From Alkalicella caledoniensis (lineage in GTDB: Bacteria > Bacillota > Proteinivoracia > Proteinivoracales > Proteinivoracaceae), in NCBI RefSeq assembly GCF_014467015.1, contig NZ_CP058559.1, positions 620,001 to 684,000 on the forward strand: a stretch of DNA of 64,000 bases. The letters are read 5' to 3'. The notes beneath the pieces are model-generated. The model was not told the origin of the DNA. It made no database searches and saw nothing but the letters and a program-made list of their open reading frames with translations. The position numbers were made by a program, and so were the translations under genes. Shown here in pieces: positions 9,514-17,164 of this stretch (positions are counted from its first letter, which is position 1; the number at the start of each line of letters is the position of its first letter).

Positions 9514-9647
9514 GTTATAACGTGGACATTTTTAGCCCCACTGGGACTTAACTGTATATGTATTTGTGGATATTTGATCACTGTTATATATTATCGATAT
9601 TTATTCCTGTTATCACACTATGTCAAAAAAGTTTCTTCTATTAAAAG

Positions 9648-9695
9648 ACCCAACACCACACGCATAAATAATACGTGAAAATGTTGGGTTTTTTC
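9648..9695. terminator. Bidirectional terminator
   Basis: ACCCAACA at 9648-9655 pairs with TGTTGGGT at 9682-9689, with partial pairing inside (CACACG with CGTG). A T run follows on the plus strand, and CTTTTAATAG lies on the minus side. It lies just downstream of the leftward amidohydrolase gene and probably ends it. Confidence 0.7.
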
Positions 9696-9713
9696 CAGCT
9701 TATAGAAAAGGTC

Positions 9714-10889
9714 TTATCTTTTATAAGCGACCTTCCCATCTACAAAGGTATATAAACAATTTGATAGGAAGTCAAATGGGTGTCTGTCGTACACTGTTAT
9801 GTCAGCATCTTTCCCTATTTCTATACTTCCTAGCCGATCCCCTAACCCTAAGGTAATTGCAGGGTTAATTGTGATCATTTTAAGGGCCTCATATTCATCT
9901 AGTCCTTCCCTTACAGCCAAAGCTGCTGCATGGATCAATCTATAAATAGGTAGTACTGGGTGATCAGTTGTAACTGAAACTGGAAGCCCAGTTTTGATCA
10001 ATACTTGAAGTGACTTCAACGTTTTGTTTTTAGTTTCCACCTTAGTAGGTACCCCTAACGAAGGGCCAACAACAAAGGGATAATTAAATTTAGAGACATA
10101 CTCTGATATGAGGTGTGCTTCACTGGAATGCTCGATGGACATATCCAAGTTAAACTCCTGGGAAATACGGATAGCTGTAGCGATGTCATCAGCCCTGTGA
10201 GCATGTATTTTAATAGGCATTTCACGTTTGAGAACCTTTACTAAATTTTCAAGCTTTAGATTTCTCTCTGGTGCCTTTTCAGGGTCTTTTTCAGCCTTTT
10301 CAAGTTTTCTTGCATAGTTTTGCCCTTCAACTAGAGCTTCCCTCATAACAGCAGCACTGCCCATCCTTGTGGAAGGACTAGTTTTCTTACTACTGTAAAC
10401 TCTTTTTGGGTTTTCCCCTAAAGCAGCTTTCATGCAAGCATCTTTCTTAACAATCCTAGATTCCATGACGATATCTTCGGACCAGTTTTTAATAACAACT
10501 CCTACACCACCGATTATATTACCACTACCTGGAATTACTAGGGCACTGGTAATTCCAGCTTTGATAGCATCATCAAATGCTGAATCAGCTGGGTTTATTG
10601 CATCTATGGCATTTACATGTGCAGTAACTGGAGTTGTTAACTCGTTGTGGTCTGCACCTTCAAAGCCTAAGGCAGTCTCAGAAATTCCAAGGTGGGTATG
10701 TGGATCAATGAACCCTGGGAAAATCAGAGCCCCATTTACATCGATAATTTCACAACCATTAGGTATATCAAACTGCCCTACAGCTGCTATTTTGCCATTT
10801 TTTATTAAAACTCCACCTATAATTGGTTCTTTGTCTTTAATTGTATAGACAGTACCATTTACTAAGGCTTTAAAACTATTTTCGGTCAT
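9714..10889 (-). CDS. Amidohydrolase, imidazolonepropionase-like (paralogue 2)
   Basis: A roughly 391-residue amidohydrolase. The metal-binding HxH is in FPGFIDPHTHLG near residue 65. Further histidines are in IKIHAHRADD (near 230) and IEHSSEAH (near 252), and the catalytic Asp is in VTTDHPVLP (near 310). The C-terminus has the usual GKDADITVYDRHPF. I chose the ATG at 10889 (MTENSFKAL) because GGAGAG lies 8 bases upstream; an earlier ATG at 10904 lacks a ribosome site. It overlaps the upstream paralogue by 14 bp, so the pair is one operon. The substrate is unknown; relatives hydrolyse cyclic amides and some peptides. Confidence 0.85.
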   Translation of the reverse strand: MTENSFKALVNGTVYTIKDKEPIIGGVLIKNGKIAAVGQFDIPNGCEIIDVNGALIFPGFIDPHTHLGISETALGFEGADHNELTTPVTAHVNAIDAINPADSAFDDAIKAGITSALVIPGSGNIIGGVGVVIKNWSEDIVMESRIVKKDACMKAALGENPKRVYSSKKTSPSTRMGSAAVMREALVEGQNYARKLEKAEKDPEKAPERNLKLENLVKVLKREMPIKIHAHRADDIATAIRISQEFNLDMSIEHSSEAHLISEYVSKFNYPFVVGPSLGVPTKVETKNKTLKSLQVLIKTGLPVSVTTDHPVLPIYRLIHAAALAVREGLDEYEALKMITINPAITLGLGDRLGSIEIGKDADITVYDRHPFDFLSNCLYTFVDGKVAYKR

Positions 10890-12036
10890 AGATAATCTCT
10901 CCATTTATTATGGTTTTTTCAACTACGGTTTTGTAGTCAAATAAGTGTCCACTTAAAATGATTATATCTGCATCCTTGCCAACCTCTAAACTACCCACTC
11001 TATCACCTACACCGATTATTTCAGCGGCATTGATAGTAATAGCCTTTAGTGCTTCCTCTTCAGGTAAGCCATCTTTATGGGCTAGGGCTGCACATAGGGG
11101 CAGATATTGTTGCGGAATAACAGGATGGTCTGTCATTATAGCAAATTTAACACCTGCTTCATATAAAATTCTACCTGTTTCAAATGTAAGGTTTTGAAGC
11201 TCTACCTTTGGTTTAGAGGAAAGTGTTGGTCCTATTACAACGTCTACACCTCTTTTAGCTAGAAAATCAGCTATAAGATGGCCTTCTGTACAGTGTTCGA
11301 TTGTAATATCCACATCAAATTCTTCTGCTATTCTTAAAGCAGTTACAATATCATCTGCTCTATGGGCATGGGCACGTAAAGGAATCTCTTTTTTAAGAAC
11401 CTTAACGATGGCTTCCATTTTTAAATCTCTATCTGGTGCTTTGTCTGGATCACTCTCAGCTTTCTCTAATTTCTTTAAGTAGTTCTGAGCTTTAATTAGT
11501 TCTTCTCTCATAACAGCAGCTGTACCCATTCTAGTAGAAGGAGATTTCTTTTGGCTGCTGTATACTCTTTTTGGGTTCTCACCAAAGGCACACTTTAAAC
11601 CAGTAGGGTCTATCATAACCATCTCATCTATGACTTTACCATAGGTTTTCATAGCAAGGCCTAGTCCACCGATAACATTTGCACTTCCTGGTCCTGAAAC
11701 TACTGTTGTAATACCACCTTGATAGGCTTCTTTAAATGCAACATCCATAGGGTTAATGGCATCTAGTGCTCTTAGATGTGGAGTTGATGGGTTTGTCATT
11801 TCATTTCCATCTGCCCCCTCAAAACCTAAGCCTTCTTCAAATATTCCGATGTGGGAGTGAGCATCAATAATACCAGGCATGATAACCTTACCTTGAGCAT
11901 CGATAACTTGTGCTCCTTCGGGAATTTCTACATCTGTACCAATTGCTTTAATTTTTTGGTTTTCCACCAGAATGGTACCAGTTTCAATTATTGTACCAGC
12001 CATGGTATAAATTTTCCCATTTTTAATTGCTAACAT
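10876..12036 (-). CDS. Amidohydrolase, imidazolonepropionase-like (paralogue 1)
   Basis: A 386-residue amidohydrolase starting after GGAGGGTGTTTGA. It has the metal-binding HxH in MPGIIDAHSHIG near residue 62, a second His region LRAHAHRADD near 222, IEHCTEGH near 244, the catalytic Asp in IMTDHPVIP near 302 and the C-terminal GKDADIIILSGH. The downstream gene encodes a close paralogue: both contain the stretch GENPKRVYSS followed by KSPSTRMG and A[AV]VMRE, so the two arose by tandem duplication. They may form a heteromer or act on related substrates. The reaction cannot be named from sequence. Confidence 0.85.
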   Translation of the reverse strand: MLAIKNGKIYTMAGTIIETGTILVENQKIKAIGTDVEIPEGAQVIDAQGKVIMPGIIDAHSHIGIFEEGLGFEGADGNEMTNPSTPHLRALDAINPMDVAFKEAYQGGITTVVSGPGSANVIGGLGLAMKTYGKVIDEMVMIDPTGLKCAFGENPKRVYSSQKKSPSTRMGTAAVMREELIKAQNYLKKLEKAESDPDKAPDRDLKMEAIVKVLKKEIPLRAHAHRADDIVTALRIAEEFDVDITIEHCTEGHLIADFLAKRGVDVVIGPTLSSKPKVELQNLTFETGRILYEAGVKFAIMTDHPVIPQQYLPLCAALAHKDGLPEEEALKAITINAAEIIGVGDRVGSLEVGKDADIIILSGHLFDYKTVVEKTIINGEIIYDRK

Positions 12037-12190
12037 TCAAACACCCTCCTCTTTAAATAAGTTCTATGTAATTATTTCGACATAAAAAACAGAATTCCTC
12101 TCGATTGCCGAAATTTATTAAATTCTATTATAACATACACGTAAATATGACTTAATTAAACATTCTTTTGCCACAAATGCAAGGGTTACC

Positions 12191-12226
12191 TTTGCTATCA
12201 TGTAAATCATGTAGATCTGTGGCTAG
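12191..12226 (-). repeat. Copy of the dispersed CACAGATCT repeat
   Basis: On the minus strand this reads TAGCCACAGATCTACATGAT followed by TTACATGATAGCAAA. It is nearly identical to the cores at 50259, 50457 and 51941, so the repeat is dispersed over at least 40 kb. It lies between genes in every case seen. Confidence 0.7.
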
Positions 12227-12243
12227 GCTAAGTTTTTTTATTA

Positions 12244-12291
12244 TCACCAGCATTTATCAGCACTACCTCCACCGATAACTGAAATTTTCAT
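12244..12291 (-). pseudogene. Micro-ORF or truncated gene start, MKISVIGGGSADKCW
   Basis: A 15-codon frame with an excellent ribosome site (GGGGAGG, 7 bases before ATG). The peptide MKISVIGGGSADKCW looks like the first beta strand and glycine loop of a Rossmann-type enzyme that is then cut off by stop codons TGA TAA. Directly downstream lies a copy of the dispersed repeat. I read it as the stub of a gene whose remainder was lost, possibly with repeat insertion. A genuine short peptide cannot be excluded. Confidence 0.4.
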
Positions 12292-12427
12292 TTGTCATCC
12301 TCCCCATTTTTTTATTATTATTTTAATATTCTTCAAAGTGAGAAAAAATCCTTTTTTTAAAGTTCTAAGGGAACCTAATTATTATTACTACGTCTAATAG
12401 GTAAGAAAAACCAAAGGAGGTTATTCT

Positions 12428-12922
12428 ATGACCAAAAAAATCTTGCTTTGCACACTAGCAATCTTGCTAGTCCTATCAACAACTTCAGTGGCCATGCTAA
12501 AAGTTGTTGACCCTGAAACAGAAGCTAAGTATATGGAGATAGCAAAATCCTCTGCACATGGTAAAGTAGAGCTACTAGAAGGTTGGGTCAGAGATCTTGC
12601 ATCCATAAACAAAGATATCTACATTGTTCATATGATTGTTGATGGTAAAGATTTAGTTGTTTACATTGATATGGATACAGATGATATATTATCTGAGAAT
12701 GAGTTTAATAAATATGTTGATTTAGATGTTGAAGAGAACAAAAAAAATCCAACATTTAGTATTACAGGAGTTAAGGATACAGGAGACGGTAGTATTGAAG
12801 CTGAAGCAAGGGCTACTGAGGATGACCCTTCAAGTTTAAAATACATTATTCCTATTGTAAGTGTATTAGTACTAGGAGGATGCTTGAGTTTCATAAATAA
12901 TAACAAAAGAGCTAAGAAATAA
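12428..12922 (+). CDS. Secreted, membrane-anchored protein of unknown function
   Basis: A 164-residue protein that I do not recognise. Residues 1-23 form a signal peptide or N-terminal helix (KKILLCTLAILLVLS), residues 25-138 a mostly acidic extracellular domain, and residues about 140-158 a transmembrane helix (YIIPIVSVLVLGGCLSF) followed by a short basic tail NNNKRAKK. This is a type I membrane topology. The domain contains DGKDLVVYIDMDTDDILS, which loosely recalls a PepSY-like strand pattern, but I would not assign it. The start follows AAAGGAGG. Its stop codon abuts that of the convergent DUF2062 gene inside a perfect palindrome. Confidence 0.75.
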   Translation: MTKKILLCTLAILLVLSTTSVAMLKVVDPETEAKYMEIAKSSAHGKVELLEGWVRDLASINKDIYIVHMIVDGKDLVVYIDMDTDDILSENEFNKYVDLDVEENKKNPTFSITGVKDTGDGSIEAEARATEDDPSSLKYIIPIVSVLVLGGCLSFINNNKRAKK

Positions 12923-12944
12923 TTATTTCTTAGCTCTTTTGTTA
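12901..12944. terminator. Perfect 44-bp palindrome acting as a shared bidirectional terminator
   Basis: Bases 12901-12922 are exactly complementary to 12923-12944, with the axis between the two convergent stop codons (TAA on plus, TAA on minus). Each arm encodes the C-terminal tail NKRAKK of its own gene. The ends read TAACAAAAG and CTTTTGTTA, so T-rich tracts follow in both directions. Confidence 0.85.
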
Positions 12945-13483
12945 CAGTTTTTATCACCTTCTAGGGTATCACAATCCTTTTGAAAGAACTTACATTTTAT
13001 ATATCTAGGAAACCAAATTATCGTATATAATATTGCCCCGAAAAAAATTGCATTTATTACACCACCGAGAAAAAACTCAAACCCAAATTCTGTTACGTTG
13101 CTTAGGGAGAAAAAACGAGTAGGCTCTTTTATTACTACTTCAATATTTCCTATGGATTCTTGTATTGAATCCTGTATTTGTTTTTCTATCTCTGGCCTAG
13201 CAAACCATTGTCCTATTATGAATCTTCCAGTCATCATATTTAATGAGTACATAAGTGGTATAAAAAAACCTGTACCTAAGTTTACTGTTACTGCAGCAAT
13301 ACCACTTCCCCTAAATAATTTTGCATTAAAAACAGATACAAAGGGCCCTATCCCCAATGAAGGTATAAAATTCCACCCTAACCCTATGGCAGCTCCTAAG
13401 CCAATGGCATGGGGTGTATCTTTAATTGTGGTTACTTTTTTCCAAATCTCCTGAATTTTTCCCCATATATTTTTCAACATCAT
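12923..13483 (-). CDS. DUF2062 domain membrane protein
   Basis: A roughly 186-residue membrane protein with the DUF2062 pattern DTPHAIGLGAAIGLGWNFIP near residue 22 and further hydrophobic segments near residues 70-95 and 140-165. Members are small inner-membrane proteins of unknown role, often near glycosyltransferases. The first ATG (13489) is fused to the AAAGG ribosome site, so the ATG at 13483 (MMLKNIWGK) or 13480 is the likely start. The C-terminal tail CNKRAKK mirrors that of the convergent neighbour because both are encoded in the shared palindrome. Confidence 0.75.
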   Translation of the reverse strand: MMLKNIWGKIQEIWKKVTTIKDTPHAIGLGAAIGLGWNFIPSLGIGPFVSVFNAKLFRGSGIAAVTVNLGTGFFIPLMYSLNMMTGRFIIGQWFARPEIEKQIQDSIQESIGNIEVVIKEPTRFFSLSNVTEFGFEFFLGGVINAIFFGAILYTIIWFPRYIKCKFFQKDCDTLEGDKNCNKRAKK

Positions 13484-13562
13484 TTCCATCCTTTATAATT
13501 TGAATTCAAATTACATTATAACAATGATTTCTACTTCTATCAATGATAAAATTTATCAAATA

Positions 13563-13592
13563 AAAAGCCTTAACTATTAGATTAAGGCTTTT
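13563..13592 (-). terminator. Terminator of the lipoprotein gene
   Basis: AAAAGCCTTAA (13563-13573) pairs with TTAAGGCTTTT (13582-13592) around an 8-nt loop. On the minus strand it is followed by TTTTTATTT and lies directly after the lipoprotein stop at 13606. Confidence 0.82.
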
Positions 13593-13605
13593 AGAGTTTT
13601 TAAGG

Positions 13606-14199
13606 TTATTTAGACAGCTTAATTCTAAGCAAGTACACTATATCGTAATTAACCATTTGTTGTTTATTTGCTTCAGGGTTTTCATAAAAATCACCTGTAA
13701 AAGAAAACATTTCCCTACCATCGTTTTTATAACTAATACTGGCTAATGTTATATCATTATCTGCAATTTTTATATTATTATTAACTCCCCACATCTTTGA
13801 AAAACCTTTAGTTTCGTCTATAACTAGTTTATCACTTGCTTTAGTAGTGGATTTTCCACCTTCGTCTTGTAAAACAATAGTCCAATTATTGATTCCCTCT
13901 GACTCATCTATGGCAAAAATAAACACCCCTTCATTGCCTAAGGTGGATCCCATTCCAATGAAAGTATCAATTTTTTCGCCAAACTCATATCTTTCTACCC
14001 ATATATCAATCCACTTGAACTCATCATCTAATTTAAAATCAAACACAAAATAACTAGTAGTACCTACTGATAAAAATAGTTCCTCCTTCGCATTTAATTC
14101 AGCCTGTGAAATTACATTAGTTGTTTTGCCCTTTCTACTACAACCTACTAAAGATAACATCAAAATAGTAACTAGTAGTACAGTGAATATTTTTCTCAT
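13606..14199 (-). CDS. Putative lipoprotein
   Basis: A 197-residue protein with a Gram-positive lipoprotein signal: basic start MRKIF, hydrophobic core and lipobox LVGC with Cys20. The mature part is acidic, with strand-rich stretches such as YFVFDFKLDDEFKWIDIWVE and tryptophan-containing motifs, but no motif I recognise. It is a single gene with its own GGAGG ribosome site and terminator. The product is expected to be anchored outside the membrane; function is unknown. Confidence 0.78.
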   Translation of the reverse strand: MRKIFTVLLVTILMLSLVGCSRKGKTTNVISQAELNAKEELFLSVGTTSYFVFDFKLDDEFKWIDIWVERYEFGEKIDTFIGMGSTLGNEGVFIFAIDESEGINNWTIVLQDEGGKSTTKASDKLVIDETKGFSKMWGVNNNIKIADNDITLASISYKNDGREMFSFTGDFYENPEANKQQMVNYDIVYLLRIKLSK

Positions 14200-14496
14200 T
14201 TCTCTATCCTCCTATCATTAACTCACTTAAATTTAATACTAAATTAATATATGAACATATTCTCCTTAAAGACTCCTATACCTTTAGTTAAACTTTTTAA
14301 TTTTTTATCAACAAAAGAGAAACATTCTACCTCTAATTATATTTTAGATTAATCTAAGAAGGATTGCTTATTTAAAAGTTTATAAAATTACTCAATAAAG
14401 CAAACACTATAATGACTGTGATTTAAATCCTATTATTACTACTTTTTGTAATGTAAAATTAAGGTAGAAAATAAATTACACAAGGAGGAATTTTTA
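14200..14496. other. Intergenic region, nothing specific seen
   Basis: AT-rich divergent spacer between the lipoprotein gene and the gene at 14497. It should hold both promoters. No repeat, riboswitch or small gene could be supported. Confidence 0.5.
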
Positions 14497-15156
14497 ATGA
14501 GTGCATTTTTAGGGCCGATACACCATTGGTTGTATAATAAAGTTATTTTATTTGAAAGATTGGAAAAGGACATACTGGAAGGTCTAATAGCGGAGGTTGG
14601 TGAAGAAGCCAGTGAGCTTTACGATAAAGCACGGGAAAACCATGGCGACCCACTTAACCCTGATATTCCATTGGAAGAGCTAATTGATACCGAAAATATA
14701 CATGGTTGGTTACAAACACAAATACAAAAAGCAGAGACAAGACATGCTGAGTTTTTAAATCAAGCATTTCAGAAATTTAATGAAGAAGCAGTAGAAGTGG
14801 CCAGGGAATTTTATGCCAAACAAGGAAAATTCTGTGGTGAACAAAGTGAGTCCCATGCAAAGCCACAAAATGCCCAAGATCTATATCAAGAAATCAACAA
14901 TTACGTACTAGATGGCATGCCATGTGATCAAGCAAACCAACTTGTTGTAAATGAAGAGGATCTAGTTAAGTGGGAAGTTACACAGTGCCTTCACGTTGGT
15001 TATTGGAAAAAAGTTGGAGCTGATCCAAATAAATTCTACAAACTTAGAGAGACATGGTTAGATGCCTTTGTTGCATATGCCAATAACGATTATGAATATA
15101 GATTTAGCAACGATAATGGCACTTTAAAGCATTTGATCCAAAGAGTAAGAGACTAG
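14497..15156 (+). CDS. Conserved hypothetical cytosolic protein
   Basis: A 219-residue soluble protein starting MSAFLGPIHHWLYNKV after AAGGAGG. I recall similar openings in uncharacterised clostridial proteins but no assigned function. It is helical and acidic with no signal peptide or membrane segment. Residues 145-200 contain the cysteines and aromatic residues DGMPCDQAN, VTQCLHVGYWKK and YKLRETWLDAF, which suggest a small-molecule or metal site. It stands alone and is followed by a strong terminator. Confidence 0.72.
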   Translation: MSAFLGPIHHWLYNKVILFERLEKDILEGLIAEVGEEASELYDKARENHGDPLNPDIPLEELIDTENIHGWLQTQIQKAETRHAEFLNQAFQKFNEEAVEVAREFYAKQGKFCGEQSESHAKPQNAQDLYQEINNYVLDGMPCDQANQLVVNEEDLVKWEVTQCLHVGYWKKVGADPNKFYKLRETWLDAFVAYANNDYEYRFSNDNGTLKHLIQRVRD

Positions 15157-15181
15157 CTAATTTATAGCTTTTAGATATGAG

Positions 15182-15224
15182 AAAAGCCCAGATTCTTTAT
15201 TTAATAAAGAACTGGGCTTTTTTT
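15182..15224 (+). terminator. Strong rho-independent terminator
   Basis: AAAGCCCAG and CTGGGCTTT frame an inner TTCTTTATT/AATAAAGAA stem, and the right arm runs into TTTTTTT. It ends the gene at 14497-15156. Confidence 0.9.
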
Positions 15225-15255
15225 GAGTACTCCAAGTAGCGTCCCTACCTGTACT

Positions 15256-15594
15256 TTAATCCTGGTCAGTGTGTTCACTGCATTCTACTTCTCCATCTTC
15301 GTAAGTGTAGATTCCTCCACTAGGACACTGCAATGGATTTTTGAGATATTCCTCCCTCGCCAGGTATTGAACAAAATTTAAGTTCTCAACATTACCACCG
15401 CTAAATGTAACCTTCTCTATGGCCTCATATTGCTCTATAGCTGCCCTTATGATAAGTCTTGAACTTGTACATAGTTCTTCATTTGCTGCGTCGGACCCCT
15501 TTGCTATATTGGGTACTGTTATTGCCAAGATTATTCCTAGCAACCCTACTACCAGTAAAACCTCTAACAATGTAAAACCTTTATCATTTTTCAT
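15256..15594 (-). CDS. Type IV pilin-like / ComGC-like prepilin
   Basis: A 112-residue prepilin. The N-terminus MKNDKG/FTLLEVLLVVGLLGI shows the prepilin peptidase cleavage site after Gly6, Phe as residue +1 and Glu at +5, followed by a hydrophobic helix. The globular part is short, with cysteines in EELCTSSR, LQCPSGGIYTYEDGEVECSEH, much like ComGC or major pseudopilins whose C-terminus reads CPSGGxYTYxxGxVxCS. No pilus assembly genes lie nearby, so it depends on machinery encoded elsewhere. The start follows AAAAGGGGGGG. Confidence 0.85.
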   Translation of the reverse strand: MKNDKGFTLLEVLLVVGLLGIILAITVPNIAKGSDAANEELCTSSRLIIRAAIEQYEAIEKVTFSGGNVENLNFVQYLAREEYLKNPLQCPSGGIYTYEDGEVECSEHTDQD

Positions 15595-15617
15595 TTTTAT
15601 CCCCCCCCTTTTATAAT

Positions 15618-15645
15618 AAAAAAAGACCTTAGCTTCCCTAAGGTC
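15618..15645 (-). terminator. Terminator of the glutamate dehydrogenase gene
   Basis: GACCTTAG (15625-15632) pairs with CTAAGGTC (15638-15645). On the minus strand the stem is followed by TTTTTTTATTATA. It lies between gdh and the pilin-like gene and therefore separates them. Confidence 0.82.
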
Positions 15646-15759
15646 GGTTAAAATAAGTTAAGCATCGGAACTGTGTTATAAATATTCTACACATTGCGAC
15701 ATTTTCCTTCTTGCTTAAACATTTTTTTATTTTTATTTTTAGGAGAAATAATATGGCAC

Positions 15760-16998
15760 CTAAAAGCCACGTATTCTCATCCCATCAGCTATACGCTCTA
15801 TGGCTACCATAAAAGCCGCAGAGCTCATGTCAACTTCCTTTTCATAATGCATATTGTAAACCCTTTCAAAGGAATGAACCATTATCTCTTCCAATTTCCT
15901 ATTTACCTCGTCCTCACTCCAGTAATAATTCATAAGATTTTGCACCCATTCAAAGTAAGAAACCGTAACTCCACCTGCACTGGCTAAAATATCTGGTATT
16001 ACTAAAACTCCCCGTTCATATAAAATTGAGTTCCCAATAACTGTTGTAGGACCATTTGCAGCTTCTGCAACTATTTTAGCTTTAATGTTGAATGCATTAT
16101 CTTCTCTAATCTGATTCTCTAAAGCTGCAGGAACTAAAACATCACATTCTAACTCTAATAATTCTTCATTAGAAATAACCTTACCTTCACCGTGAATAAC
16201 TGAACCCTTTTCATTTTTCACACTCTCTAGGACTGTGGGATCTATACCATTTGGGTTTAATATTCCACCTTTGCTATCACTAACACCTATAATTTTCGCC
16301 CCAGCATCATGTAGTAAAACAGCTAAATTATATCCCGCATTTCCGAATCCTTGAATAACAACTTCTGAACCCTGCAAATTTAACTTTAGTTTCTTTAATG
16401 CTTCCCTAACTGTAATAAAGCAGCCCATGGCAGTTGCCTTATCTCTCCCCTTTGAACCTCCTAAAATCAAAGGTTTCCCCGTAACTATACCAAAATCAGT
16501 ATAACCACTTACCTTACTGTATTCATCCACCATCCATGCCATAACTTGAGGGTTTGTATACACGTCCGGTGCTGGTATGTCTACTTTACTACCTATAACA
16601 GGTGCAATTGCTCTAATATACCCCCTGGATAATTGCTCAATTTCCCTTTTACTCAGCTCCTTAGGGTTACAAATAACCCCACCTTTTCCTCCGCTAAAGG
16701 GTAAACCTACTAAAGAACATTTCATTGACATCCACATGGAAAGTGCCTTGATTTCATCCAAAGTAACATCTGGATGAAATCTAACTCCCCCCTTAGCGGG
16801 TCCAAGTGTATCGAGATGTTGAGATCTAAACCCCTTAAAAACTCTAATTTCTCCACTGTCCATCCTTACAGGTATAACAACTTCTATAACCCTTTGGGGC
16901 CATTTCAACCGTTCATAATATTCAGCCTCTAATTCTAATTTCTCACATGCCTTTTGAATCTGCCCTTGGGCAGCTTCAAGAACGTTTGTGTTTTCCAC
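15760..16998 (-). CDS. gdhA: Glutamate dehydrogenase (Glu/Leu/Phe/Val family)
   Basis: A roughly 412-residue cytosolic dehydrogenase that interconverts glutamate and 2-oxoglutarate with release of ammonia. The catalytic region GPAKGGVRFHPDVT and PFSGGKGGVICNP is near residues 67-110, and the Rossmann NAD site GFGNAGYNLAVLLHDAGAKI is near residue 220. A C-terminal family motif is PDILASAGGVTVSYFEW. I chose the GTG at 16998 (MENTNVLEAA), 8 bases after AGGAG, since the earlier GTG at 17007 overlaps that site. Length and motifs fit the NAD-type enzymes of Clostridia and GudB/RocG. The gene stands alone, with its own terminator. Confidence 0.93.
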   Translation of the reverse strand: MENTNVLEAAQGQIQKACEKLELEAEYYERLKWPQRVIEVVIPVRMDSGEIRVFKGFRSQHLDTLGPAKGGVRFHPDVTLDEIKALSMWMSMKCSLVGLPFSGGKGGVICNPKELSKREIEQLSRGYIRAIAPVIGSKVDIPAPDVYTNPQVMAWMVDEYSKVSGYTDFGIVTGKPLILGGSKGRDKATAMGCFITVREALKKLKLNLQGSEVVIQGFGNAGYNLAVLLHDAGAKIIGVSDSKGGILNPNGIDPTVLESVKNEKGSVIHGEGKVISNEELLELECDVLVPAALENQIREDNAFNIKAKIVAEAANGPTTVIGNSILYERGVLVIPDILASAGGVTVSYFEWVQNLMNYYWSEDEVNRKLEEIMVHSFERVYNMHYEKEVDMSSAAFMVAIERIADGMRIRGF

Positions 16999-17164
16999 TT
17001 CCCTCACTCCTTGTCTTGTTAACTCATACTATTACTTTACTATTTATTATGTGAATAAGTGCATTAAATCACTAAAGATTAAACTATTATTATACGTGTT
17101 TCCTGAAAACCCTTTTTTATGGTAAAATTTATTATATGCAAATGTAGGATAAGGAGAATGTAAA

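Larger units (their letters stand above)
12037..12427. other. Intergenic region with a repeat copy and a micro-ORF
   Basis: Divergent region between the amidohydrolase pair and the membrane protein gene at 12428. It must carry promoters for both. The middle holds a copy of the dispersed CACAGATCT repeat at 12191-12226 (minus orientation) and, just upstream of it on the minus strand, a 15-codon micro-ORF with a very good ribosome site at 12244-12291. I see nothing else supportable. Confidence 0.55.

Noticed and set aside
9448-9678. A 76-codon plus-strand frame after the histidine kinase
   Set aside because: It overlaps the kinase end and the strong terminator, has no ribosome site and shows no recognisable sequence.
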